Positions 1-6,718 of a stretch of DNA of 7,639 bases are shown in pieces. Under the pieces are notes generated by a model. It searched no databases and was not told the DNA's origin. It saw nothing but the letters and a program-made list of their open reading frames with translations. How positions within the stretch are numbered: the first letter of the stretch is position 1; each line of letters starts with the position of its first letter. The position numbers and the translations under genes are program-made. The DNA is from Candidatus Delongbacteria bacterium (GTDB lineage Bacteria; UBA4055), in the NCBI GenBank assembly GCA_003477045.1, contig DMTS01000172.1, forward strand, positions 1-7,639, in the 5' to 3' direction.

Positions 1-1572
1 CTTTCAAGAGGCACTCTTTTTCCGGAAACATTTCAGAATGTAAGCGATGTTGAGTGGGCAGAATCTAATAACACATTTTTCTATACTACCGTCAACGAAA
101 ACGACAGGACTGACAAAGTATTCAGGCATGTTCTGGGAACTTCGGTTGAAAGCGACAGGAAAATGTACTCTGAACAGGACGAATCATTTTATGTCTGGAT
201 AGAAAAGACAAAAAGCAGAAAATATATTTTTATGGGAGCATCGAATAAGAACACTTCGGAAGTGCATTATCTTAAAAGCACAGACCCGATGGGATTTTTT
301 AATCTTATAATGCCCAGGAAAGAAGGAGTCGAGTATTATCCCGACCACAGAGGGGATACTTTCTTTATAACGACTAATATTGATAAATCATTTAACTTTA
401 AGGTAGTTACAGTAAAGGAAAGTTTTCCCTTCAGGGATAAATGGGAAGATTATATTCCTCACAGAACAGAAACTTATCTTGATGATATTGAGCTTTTCAA
501 CGATAAAATAATCGTTTCCGAGATCAGTAACGGAAAAAGAACGATAAGAGTGCTGGATTATGAGTCGCTTCAGGGGCCTGAGTTAAAGTTCACCGATATC
601 TGCTATACCGTTTACGGCGGATCCAACCCGATGTTCGATTCTAAAAATTACAGATATGTCTATGAATCGATGACTACGCCTTACTCGATAATTGAATATA
701 ATATGGAGACCGGGGAAAGAAAATATCTGAAGCAGGAACGGGTTCTCGGCGATTTTGATCCCGTTCAGTATAAATCCGAGCTTGTATTTGCCCCATCGGC
801 TGATGGTTTGACAATTCCGATATCTATTGTTTATAGAAGGGACAAGTTTAAGCAGGACGGAACAAATCCTTTTTTACTTGAAGGTTACGGCGCTTACGGA
901 GACTTTAACGATCCGGAATTTTCTATATCGAGAATAAGCCTTCTTGACAGAGGCTTCATCGTGGGTATAGCGCATGTAAGAGGCGGTATAGAAAAAGGAA
1001 AAAACTGGCATTTCGACGGAATGCTGTTAAAAAAGAAAAATACTTTTACAGACTTCATAGACTGTGCAAATCATCTTTTCGAGAAGCAATATACATCTAA
1101 AGACAGGCTGATAATTACCGGAGCGAGCGCGGGCGGCTTGCTTGTGGGGGCAGCATTGAACGAGCGTCCCGACTTATTTAAAGCCGCAGTGCTTGAAGTT
1201 CCTTTCCTCGATGTGGTCAATACAATGCTCGATTCAACTTTGTCCGCGACAGTATCGGAATACGACGAGTGGGGAAATCCTAACGAAAAAGAATATTTCG
1301 ACTATATCAGGTCGTACTGCCCGTATCAGAACATCAAAGCTCAGGATTATCCTGAGATACTTGTAACGGCAGGATTCAATGATCCTCGTGTCAATTACTG
1401 GGAGCCTTTAAAATGGGTGGCAAAGCTCAGGGAAATTAAAACGGATAAAAATCAGGTGATCATAAAGACTTCAATGTCGGGTCACGGAGGCTCATCGGGA
1501 AGATATGACTATTACAGGGAGACAGCCATGAAGTATGCTTACATACTCCATCAGGCCGGAATAAAAGAATAG
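1..1572 (+). CDS. ptrB: Oligopeptidase B (prolyl oligopeptidase family S9A), 5'-truncated by the window edge
   Basis: This serine peptidase cleaves short peptides after Arg or Lys. The reading frame is open from base 1, so the Met at 163 is internal and the start lies upstream. The 523 visible residues compare with about 690 in the family, so roughly 160 N-terminal residues are missing. The first ~250 residues are the rest of the beta-propeller; the alpha/beta-hydrolase domain follows. The catalytic Ser is in GASAGG (Ser376 of the visible protein, codon 1126-1128), the Asp in GFNDPRVNYWEP (Asp461, codon 1381-1383) and the His in SGHGGSSGR (His495, codon 1483-1485). Acidic residues matching the E. 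coli P1 and P2 specificity residues are present: Glu420 and Asp422 before EWGNP, and Asp304 and Glu306 after GAYGDFN. Basic-residue specificity is therefore inferred to be kept. The stop is TAG. Location (cytoplasm or periplasm) cannot be judged without the N-terminus. Confidence 0.95.
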   Translation, partial: LSRGTLFPETFQNVSDVEWAESNNTFFYTTVNENDRTDKVFRHVLGTSVESDRKMYSEQDESFYVWIEKTKSRKYIFMGASNKNTSEVHYLKSTDPMGFFNLIMPRKEGVEYYPDHRGDTFFITTNIDKSFNFKVVTVKESFPFRDKWEDYIPHRTETYLDDIELFNDKIIVSEISNGKRTIRVLDYESLQGPELKFTDICYTVYGGSNPMFDSKNYRYVYESMTTPYSIIEYNMETGERKYLKQERVLGDFDPVQYKSELVFAPSADGLTIPISIVYRRDKFKQDGTNPFLLEGYGAYGDFNDPEFSISRISLLDRGFIVGIAHVRGGIEKGKNWHFDGMLLKKKNTFTDFIDCANHLFEKQYTSKDRLIITGASAGGLLVGAALNERPDLFKAAVLEVPFLDVVNTMLDSTLSATVSEYDEWGNPNEKEYFDYIRSYCPYQNIKAQDYPEILVTAGFNDPRVNYWEPLKWVAKLREIKTDKNQVIIKTSMSGHGGSSGRYDYYRETAMKYAYILHQAGIKE

Positions 1573-1575
1573 ATA

Positions 1576-1606
1576 TTTGCTTTTGATATAATTTTGAGTA
1601 TATTTG
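1576..1606 (+). promoter_or_regulatory. Promoter for the lipoprotein-GGR operon: extended -10, with an overlapping Bacteroidetes-type match
   Basis: TGATATAAT at 1584-1592 is a perfect extended -10 element (TGnTATAAT), with no recognisable -35. It would start transcription near 1599 and give a leader of about 30 nt before the ATG at 1630. The same stretch also fits the Bacteroidetes housekeeping consensus exactly: TTTG at 1576-1579, 19 nt, then TATATTTG (TAnnTTTG) at 1599-1606. That reading would leave a leader of about 16 nt, barely enough for the ribosome site AAAAGGAG at 1617-1624. AT-rich intergenic DNA can produce either match by chance. The 57-nt gap after the peptidase gene suggests the operon has its own promoter, though read-through from upstream is not excluded. 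Confidence 0.45.
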
Positions 1607-1629
1607 ACGGGTAATTAAAAGGAGTTTTC

Positions 1630-2478
1630 ATGAAAAGAAGTATTAAATTTTTGACGATAGTGTTAACTGCAATAATGTTGATAACTTTAGTCTCCTGCGG
1701 GAAGAAAGATGCATCTCAACCGGATCTGAAAAAAGTTAATGCTGACAATCTCAAGAAAAAGAACGGATTGATGTACGAAGCCGCAAATCCTGTTCCGTTC
1801 ACCGGGATCGGGCAGAAGTTCACATACAAAGGCGAGCTGGTATCGGACAAACTTTACAAAAGCGGATTATTACATGGAAAAACAACATATTACTGGTCCA
1901 ATAAAGGTAAAAAATTCGAGATACTTTTTTATGAAGGTAAAAAACATGGCGAATCGCTTGAATGGACAGTAGATGGTGTAATGGTACTGAGAGAAAGGTA
2001 CAAGCACGGTGTAATGGACGGTGTACAGGAAGCCTGGTATCCAAACGGGAAATTAAGTGCCAGATCAGAGATATCAGACGGATTAAGGGAAGGCAAACAT
2101 GAATTCTGGTATGAAAACGGAAACAAAAGGTTCGAGGAAGAGTTCAAAAAAGGGAAAAAGAACGGCTTAAGAAGATACTGGTACGAAAGCGGCAAAATGG
2201 AAGGTGAAGGGACTTTTAAAGATGATATAGTGGATGGAAAGACCACAGGATGGCATCAGAACGGAAATAAAATGTACGAAGGCAGCTACATCAACGGAAA
2301 GATGAACGGTACTTTTTTGAACTGGTATGAAGACGGATCCAAAAAATCTGAAGAGAATTTTAAAGAAGATATAAAACACGGAGCTTTCAAATATTGGGAT
2401 AAAGAAGGTAAACTCACCAATGAAGAGTATTTTAAAAACGGCGTTCAGGTCGAAAAAGATAAATTCACAGGAAAATAA
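1630..2478 (+). CDS. Lipoprotein with YwqK/MORN-type repeats (COG2849-like)
   Basis: This 282-residue protein has a lipoprotein signal: a basic MKRSIK start, a hydrophobic stretch at 7-20 and the lipobox LVSC with lipidated Cys23 followed by GKKD. No Asp stands at +2, so outer-membrane sorting is possible. Residues ~76-267 form eight repeats of about 24 residues. The pattern is F/Y-x-x-G-x-x-x-G-x-x-x-x-W-Y-x-x-G-x-x-x-x-x-E, the beta-hairpin unit of the family usually annotated 'toxin-antitoxin system YwqK family antitoxin'. That name comes from a Bacillus protein beside the YwqJ toxin. No toxin is present here and the lipoprotein anchor points to an envelope role, perhaps binding or scaffolding; the function is unknown. 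Start: GGAG at 1621-1624 lies 5 nt before the ATG. The next gene begins 2 nt after the stop, so it is first in an operon. Confidence 0.85.
   Translation: MKRSIKFLTIVLTAIMLITLVSCGKKDASQPDLKKVNADNLKKKNGLMYEAANPVPFTGIGQKFTYKGELVSDKLYKSGLLHGKTTYYWSNKGKKFEILFYEGKKHGESLEWTVDGVMVLRERYKHGVMDGVQEAWYPNGKLSARSEISDGLREGKHEFWYENGNKRFEEEFKKGKKNGLRRYWYESGKMEGEGTFKDDIVDGKTTGWHQNGNKMYEGSYINGKMNGTFLNWYEDGSKKSEENFKEDIKHGAFKYWDKEGKLTNEEYFKNGVQVEKDKFTGK
1855..2430 (+). repeat. Eight in-frame coding repeats, mostly of exactly 72 nt
   Basis: The Trp-anchored motifs W-x-x-x-G start at 1894, 1963, 2035, 2107, 2179, 2251, 2323 and 2395. The first interval is 69 nt and the other six are exactly 72 nt. At DNA level the units have diverged, but the TGGTAYGAAARCGG-like core is still recognisable in several. 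Strict length with diverged sequence suggests old internal duplications held by structural constraint rather than recent slippage. The long minus-strand open frames across this stretch are by-products of this periodicity. Confidence 0.8.
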
Positions 2479-2480
2479 TT

Positions 2481-2900
2481 ATGAAAAAAATCTATATACC
2501 GTTCATATTGCTTCTTGTTGCAGCGGTAGCATTCACAATAATAAAGCTTAATTCCAATTCGCTTGATTCAAAATTAGACGATCTTGAAGGGATTATAGAT
2601 AAATATGAACCGCAGTTCGATGCGATCGAATATGAGTCAAAGGAATATAGCGAAATGATCATCAAATACAACGAAGAGATTTTTGCTTGGGCTGAAGCGT
2701 TCGAAAGAGAAAGGTATATAAGAGACAAGAATGGAAGAATTACTTATGATTACGCCAACAAACCGATATTAAATAAAGAATTTAACAGCGAAGTTGAGAA
2801 AAGGTTTTACGAGATTAATAACAGAATGACACGAATGGTACTGAGAAAAATACCTAAAAAAGAAAAACCTGCTGATAGTCCAAATGATCTTCAAAGATAA
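2481..2900 (+). CDS. Small membrane-anchored helical protein, unknown function
   Basis: I do not recognise this 139-residue protein. It opens with MKKIYIPF and a hydrophobic segment at about 4-22, with no lipobox and no clear cleavage site. A signal anchor leaving the rest outside the cytoplasmic membrane is the most likely topology. The remainder is highly charged and rich in Glu, Lys, Tyr and Ile. It looks mainly helical (about 28-80 and 97-123), separated by a short polar turn-rich stretch (RDKNGRITYDYANKP), and ends in a basic tail. The start is supported by AGGA at 2469-2472, 8 nt upstream. It begins 2 nt after the lipoprotein stop, and its last 17 nt overlap the reductase gene, so the three products are very probably made together. 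It may act as a partner or spacer for the lipoprotein, but nothing shows this directly. Confidence 0.75.
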   Translation: MKKIYIPFILLLVAAVAFTIIKLNSNSLDSKLDDLEGIIDKYEPQFDAIEYESKEYSEMIIKYNEEIFAWAEAFERERYIRDKNGRITYDYANKPILNKEFNSEVEKRFYEINNRMTRMVLRKIPKKEKPADSPNDLQR

Positions 2901-4065
2901 ATACGATGTAATAATAGTCGGCGGCGGACCGGGAGGTTGTATCGCCGCTAAAGAATGTGCAGAAAGGGGGCTGGAAGCCCTTTTGTTGGAAAGACACCGT
3001 GAGATAGGGATACCTGTCAGATGCGGTGAAGCTGTCGGCATTGCGGGACTGCTGGAGTTTTTCGATGCGGATCATCCGATAGTAAAAAAATACCGAAAAA
3101 AGTATAAAATAAGATTTGTAGCTCCGAACGGCACTCAGCTCGATCTGAATCATGAAAGCGAAGCTGCGGTTCTCGACAGGAAGATATTCGATCACGAACT
3201 AGGGATAATGGCTGCATCATCAGGCGCAAAAATAGTTGCCGGTGCAAATGTTAGCGGTCTGATAAAAGAAAATGATTTTGTAGTTGGCGTTGTCGCAGAA
3301 TATCAAGGTAAGGTTTATCGGATAAAATCAAAAATCGTTATAGGCGCGGACGGGATCGAATCACGAATGGGCAGATGGGCAGGAATTCAAACAATGCCGA
3401 AATTTAATGACATTGAATCGTGTGTTCAATACACTGCCGCAGGAAGCAATTTTGAAAAAGACAGACTTGATTTTTATTTCGGAAAAGAAATCGCGCCGAC
3501 GGGGTATCTTTGGGTTTTTCCTAAGCAGGACGGGACAGCAAATATCGGTTTGGGAGTCAACGGCATTTGTTCGAGATCCAAGAAAGCGTCAGCTTACCTA
3601 AACGAATTCATGAAGAAAAATTACCCTGATTGTTCGATCGTAAATACTACCTGCGGGGGAGTTATTTGCGGAGAAACTCTAAAGCAGATATCAGGTAACG
3701 GGATCATGCTTGTAGGGGATGCTGCTCACCAGACCAATGCGATCTCGGGAGGCGGAATTATAAATGCTATGAAAGCCGGCAGAATAGCAGCTGAAATCGC
3801 GTCCAAAGCGATAGAATCAAAAGATGTAAGTTGTAAAATGTTGTCGGAATACGACAGAAAATGGGAAAAAATACAGGGCAGTGCGAACCATAAATTTTAC
3901 ATCATCAAAGGTATCATTGAAAACATAGATGATGATACTTTAAATTCAATCACTGAAAAACTGAATAAACAAAAATTAGAAAAAAGAACTCTTGTGAACA
4001 TTTTTAAACATGTTCTGATCAAACATCCTAAAATCATTCTTGATCTACCGAAACTTTTTTCATAA
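2884..4065 (+). CDS. Geranylgeranyl reductase-family FAD-dependent oxidoreductase
   Basis: This 393-residue flavoprotein belongs to the family that saturates isoprenoid double bonds: archaeal digeranylgeranyl lipids, the chlorophyll phytyl chain and menaquinone side chains. It has an N-terminal Rossmann motif GGGPGG at 13-18 with Glu36 ending the second strand. PVRCGE at 44-49 contains the conserved Cys47 that in archaeal enzymes lies near the flavin. The substrate-cavity signature YxWxFP-x8-GxG is complete (Tyr208 to Gly224). The second FAD motif, MLVGDAAHQTNAISGGG, is at 275-291. Length is normal for the family. The ATG at 2884 puts the Rossmann fold at the right distance, but no Shine-Dalgarno is visible; translation probably relies on coupling with the preceding gene, which it overlaps by 17 nt. 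The substrate is not decided by sequence: ether lipid, polyprenol and quinone are all possible. No prenyltransferase gene lies in the window. Confidence 0.88.
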   Translation: MIFKDKYDVIIVGGGPGGCIAAKECAERGLEALLLERHREIGIPVRCGEAVGIAGLLEFFDADHPIVKKYRKKYKIRFVAPNGTQLDLNHESEAAVLDRKIFDHELGIMAASSGAKIVAGANVSGLIKENDFVVGVVAEYQGKVYRIKSKIVIGADGIESRMGRWAGIQTMPKFNDIESCVQYTAAGSNFEKDRLDFYFGKEIAPTGYLWVFPKQDGTANIGLGVNGICSRSKKASAYLNEFMKKNYPDCSIVNTTCGGVICGETLKQISGNGIMLVGDAAHQTNAISGGGIINAMKAGRIAAEIASKAIESKDVSCKMLSEYDRKWEKIQGSANHKFYIIKGIIENIDDDTLNSITEKLNKQKLEKRTLVNIFKHVLIKHPKIILDLPKLFS

Positions 4066-4076
4066 ATATTTTTTAA

Positions 4077-4105
4077 TTGCGCAAATAAAATTTCTTTTCT
4101 ATATT
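4077..4105 (+). promoter_or_regulatory. Possible promoter for the secreted beta-sandwich protein
   Basis: TATATT at 4100-4105 matches five of six -10 positions. TTGCGC at 4077-4082 matches only the TTG half of a -35 box, with a 17-nt spacer. The start would be near 4112, giving a 70-nt leader. The region is very AT-rich, so chance matches are expected. The 116-nt gap and the change of functional theme support a separate transcript starting somewhere here. Confidence 0.3.
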
Positions 4106-4112
4106 CTATGAG

Positions 4113-4133
4113 TCTGAAGAATTCGGTTTCAGA
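4113..4133 (+). promoter_or_regulatory. Short hairpin at the predicted 5' end of the leader
   Basis: TCTGAA (4113-4118) pairs perfectly with TTCAGA (4128-4133) across a 9-nt loop. No T-run follows, so it is not a terminator. If transcription starts near 4112 it would cap the mRNA 5' end, where such hairpins can slow decay. A six-pair stem is weak evidence. Confidence 0.2.
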
Positions 4134-4181
4134 AGAGTTTGAATATGTTGGAATGTAAATTTATATAAGGAGAGAGGTATT

Positions 4182-6623
4182 ATGAGGAAATTTTTATTAA
4201 GCATGGTTCTAGTGCTGACCATCGGTCTTTCTGCCATGGTGTGGCGTATCGATGATTTTGAAACGGGCGATTTTACCGACCTTACAAACAGTGACCTGGA
4301 TGCGGACGGCAGTTTTTGGAGCGTTGTTCCAACAGCAAAAAAAGGCGGAGCTTTTATGGCAAGATCGGAAAGTATCGCTAAAACACCGGATAACCTCTTG
4401 AATTATCCGTCCGTGTATGTTGAGGTTGATGCTTTTGTATCTTTTTGGGTAGCAGCGGAAGATTCTGCTAAATACTCAGAAACCTACCAGCTGTTGATTG
4501 ATTTTGCAAATCCATGCCAGCCGGGAGTATCAGAGGTAATATGGGAAGAAACTCTAACATCATCCGACTGGAAAGAAGTCGTAATAGATTTGAAACCGTT
4601 TATTCTGGCAAATAACCCCGGTGCATATGATGCTTATATTTACCTGGGAATCAGGCACAACGGGTCAGCAGATCAGTCAGCTTTACTTGTTGACGATGTT
4701 ATGATCAAAACTTATCCTGTCTATCTTTACGATGAAGGATTGTTCTCAATTCCGGAAAGTGTAGTTGAGCCTTACAGCAATGTCAGTTTTCAATTTTATG
4801 TATATGACACTACGGCGTACGACTATCTGAACGACTGGAGCTGGATCGGATTTGATCAGGTTGAACTTCATTATGTTTTAACTGATGCCAGCGGCGCACA
4901 CCCAGAGGAATTCATATCATTAACAGAAATACCTTGTTCTGACCCGAGATATCCCGATACTTATGTTTATATCGGAGACCTGACAGGGCACCCGATGGGA
5001 ACGAAAATGGATTTCTGGGTAGAAACTACTGACCTGTCAGGCTATAATTTAGTCGGAAAATCACAGGTATTCACTATGGAATGGGGAGAAGTGAATTTTG
5101 AGGAAGGTTTTGAGGGCGGAGTAATGCCTGACGGATGGACAACTTTCCAGATAGGAGATGCATGGAGTACCCAGGATAAAGCATGGACAGTTGATGTAGC
5201 TAATCAAAATGTTCACGGCGGATTATATTCTGCGACATCAGCTTCACAGAACAATTTTGGTGTCTGGGTTACGGAAGATTATCTTGTTACGCCATTAAGA
5301 AGAATAAACGGAGCACCTACCCTTAAGTATTACATTAACGCGCAAACAATTGAAGGGCTAACTGAGAAATGGTCAGTTCTTATTTCTACTGCAACAGGTG
5401 ATTCCATCGATGTAGCAGATTTTGTAGAAATTGCAAACGATTCTATTGTTCCAGGTGCTGATGATTCAGTATGGTATGAAAAAACTATTTTCATGGGTGA
5501 CTATTCAGAGCAGTATGTGAGGATCATGTGGAAGCATATCTATACTCCTCTTGATACAAAACTAGACAGATTTTTGAATATCGACGATATCAGCATAGCG
5601 GAGATGCCTAAATACATAATGGGTGATAATGGTAATGTGGCTCTACCTAATGAAGATTTTGAGATAAATCTGACAGCAACCGACTATTCAGGAATTAATA
5701 ATGTAACTGTTTATTATACGCTTGAGGGACAAGCCGAAACCTCAATAGTAATGACCGATAACGGGGATGATACCTTTACGGCATATATCCCCGGACAGCC
5801 GATCAACAGTAAATGTTCGTGGTATGCAGTTGTGACTGACGATTCAAATTATAGCAACACAACTACAACCGGCACTTATTATGTTATCTGGTTCAGCGAA
5901 GCATGGCTTGAGTGGGGCATCGATTACTCAGACTGGCCAGAACCGATGAACAACGGCAATAAAGCCGCTATGGACTGGAACTTCGGAACAAAAGAAAACC
6001 TTTATATCGACAAGATCGAAGTCGGCTTGGCTAATAACGCAACTGACCTGATATGGAAGGTAGTTGAATTCGACGAAACCCCGACCGATGTTGTGATCGG
6101 CGATCTCCAGGGTACACATACATTTCTTGCAAATGGAGATGTGTATGATATCGAGGACGGCAAGAACGCGCTGGTGAACGGGCATATAGCACTTGAATTC
6201 GAATTCTCGTCATATAACGAGATAATGCTTGACGAAGGCGGAGATAAAACCCACGCATGGCAGTGGAATTCTGTTACACAGTGGACCACAAATCTCTGGG
6301 GCGCATTCTACATAAGAATGTATGTAGCTCAGACCGGGATCGAGGGAGAATTCGTGTCATCAACAACCGAATTATGCCAAAACTATCCTAATCCGTTCAA
6401 TCCTGCTACAAGCATCAGTTTCTACAACAGAATAGCAGGCGATGTTAAACTTTCCGTGTATAACACAAAAGGCGAGATAGTCGCGACTTTGATAGACGAA
6501 AAAATGAACGAAGGTTACAGGAAAGTTGATTTTAACGCGTCAAAACTTAACAGCGGCGTCTATTACTATACATTAAGAACGCCCGAAAAGACACTTACTA
6601 AAAAAATGGTACTTGTTAAGTAA
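4182..6623 (+). CDS. Secreted multidomain beta-sandwich protein with T9SS type A sorting domain
   Basis: This 813-residue exported protein starts with a signal peptide (MRKFLLSMVLVLTIGLSA, cleavage likely after Ala18). A first choice-of-anchor J/cleaved-adhesin-like module begins at DDFETGDF (~24-175) and is followed by an Ig-like domain (~188-300). A second J-like module (~305-475) opens FEEGFEGG-x-MPDGWT and contains the typical VTEDYLVTP strand. A second Ig-like domain follows (~485-568; VTVYYTLEG, DDTFTAYIPG, WYAVVTD). Residues ~572-717 are an unassigned Trp-rich beta region. The tail ~731-813 is the sorting domain (NYPNPFNPATS, SGVYYY, KKMVLVK), which directs transport across the outer membrane and is usually cleaved during attachment. 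No catalytic motif is visible, so adhesion or binding is likely. AAGGAG at 4167-4172 sets the start, and a strong terminator follows the stop. Confidence 0.85.
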   Translation: MRKFLLSMVLVLTIGLSAMVWRIDDFETGDFTDLTNSDLDADGSFWSVVPTAKKGGAFMARSESIAKTPDNLLNYPSVYVEVDAFVSFWVAAEDSAKYSETYQLLIDFANPCQPGVSEVIWEETLTSSDWKEVVIDLKPFILANNPGAYDAYIYLGIRHNGSADQSALLVDDVMIKTYPVYLYDEGLFSIPESVVEPYSNVSFQFYVYDTTAYDYLNDWSWIGFDQVELHYVLTDASGAHPEEFISLTEIPCSDPRYPDTYVYIGDLTGHPMGTKMDFWVETTDLSGYNLVGKSQVFTMEWGEVNFEEGFEGGVMPDGWTTFQIGDAWSTQDKAWTVDVANQNVHGGLYSATSASQNNFGVWVTEDYLVTPLRRINGAPTLKYYINAQTIEGLTEKWSVLISTATGDSIDVADFVEIANDSIVPGADDSVWYEKTIFMGDYSEQYVRIMWKHIYTPLDTKLDRFLNIDDISIAEMPKYIMGDNGNVALPNEDFEINLTATDYSGINNVTVYYTLEGQAETSIVMTDNGDDTFTAYIPGQPINSKCSWYAVVTDDSNYSNTTTTGTYYVIWFSEAWLEWGIDYSDWPEPMNNGNKAAMDWNFGTKENLYIDKIEVGLANNATDLIWKVVEFDETPTDVVIGDLQGTHTFLANGDVYDIEDGKNALVNGHIALEFEFSSYNEIMLDEGGDKTHAWQWNSVTQWTTNLWGAFYIRMYVAQTGIEGEFVSSTTELCQNYPNPFNPATSISFYNRIAGDVKLSVYNTKGEIVATLIDEKMNEGYRKVDFNASKLNSGVYYYTLRTPEKTLTKKMVLVK
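6370..6620 (+). other. Region encoding the C-terminal T9SS type A sorting domain
   Basis: Residues ~730-813 show the hallmarks of the domain: the NYPNPFNP opening, alternating short strands (VKLSVYNTKGEIVATL), the D-x-S/N-x-L-x-SGVYYYTL block and a basic KKMVLVK end at the very C-terminus. In Bacteroidota this tail is recognised by the T9SS machinery. Related PNPFNP tails are widespread in other FCB phyla, where use of T9SS is inferred from homology. This domain is the strongest taxonomic clue in the window. Confidence 0.85.
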
Positions 6624-6631
6624 AAATAAAT

Positions 6632-6682
6632 AACCGGTGTTGTCATTTTAATATGATTAATATTGTTGACAACTCCGGTTTT
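6632..6682 (+). terminator. Strong intrinsic terminator after the secreted protein gene
   Basis: AACCGGTGTTGTCA (6632-6645) pairs with TGACAACTCCGGTT (6667-6680), 13 of 14 positions, with a single T-T mismatch. The 21-nt loop contains a further AATAT/ATATT stem. A run of Ts (TTTT, then an AT-rich stretch) follows the 3' arm. The element starts 8 nt after the TAA stop. A-rich sequence on the 5' side could give weak activity on the opposite strand. Confidence 0.85.
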
Positions 6683-6694
6683 AATTATTATTTT
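6666..6694 (+). promoter_or_regulatory. Possible promoter overlapping the terminator 3' arm
   Basis: TTGACA at 6666-6671 is a perfect -35 hexamer, and TATTTT at 6689-6694 is a partial -10 (four of six) at 17-nt spacing. Transcription would start near 6701 and leave a ~107-nt leader for the peptidase gene. The -35 is also part of the terminator stem, so the match may be a coincidence. Confidence 0.25.
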
Positions 6695-6718
6695 GTATCC
6701 GTGTATTTTGGATACAAA
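6692..6718 (+). repeat. Perfect 9-bp inverted repeat upstream of the C39-like peptidase gene
   Basis: TTTGTATCC (6692-6700) and GGATACAAA (6710-6718) are exact inverted repeats around a 9-nt spacer (GTGTATTTT); a T-G pair can extend the RNA stem by one. No T-run follows, so it is not an ordinary terminator. It stands 12 nt after the terminator and 89 nt before the next start codon. It could be a protein-binding operator or an mRNA leader hairpin. Confidence 0.5.

Noticed and set aside
163..1572. Treating the Met at 163 as the start of the peptidase
   Set aside because: The same frame is open to base 1, and the upstream residues (FFYTTVNENDRTDKVFRHVLGT) match the oligopeptidase B propeller, so the Met is internal.
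1820..2379. Three overlapping minus-strand open frames opposite the repeat lipoprotein
   Set aside because: They mirror the biased, periodic codon content of the lipoprotein gene and have no ribosome sites or recognisable protein features.
1630..2478. YwqK-family antitoxin of a toxin-antitoxin pair
   Set aside because: The protein carries a lipobox and is predicted to be exported, and the downstream gene does not look like a toxin.
2769..3247. Minus-strand open frames across the start of the reductase gene
   Set aside because: They lie opposite the well-supported FAD-binding region and have no features of their own.
3407..3601. Small + strand open frame inside the reductase gene
   Set aside because: It is an out-of-frame shadow of the YxWxFP region with no upstream ribosome site.
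4017..4045. GATCAA/TTGATC inverted repeat near the end of the reductase gene, with TTTTTT nine bases later
   Set aside because: A six-pair AT-rich stem with a 17-nt loop inside the coding sequence, not directly joined to the T-run, is too weak to call a terminator.
4077..4084. TTGCGCAA palindrome after the reductase gene
   Set aside because: An 8-base palindrome without flanking symmetry is expected by chance and cannot form a hairpin loop.
5928..6289. Minus-strand open frames opposite the secreted protein
   Set aside because: The domain structure on the + strand explains this region; the minus frames lack start signals and resemble nothing.
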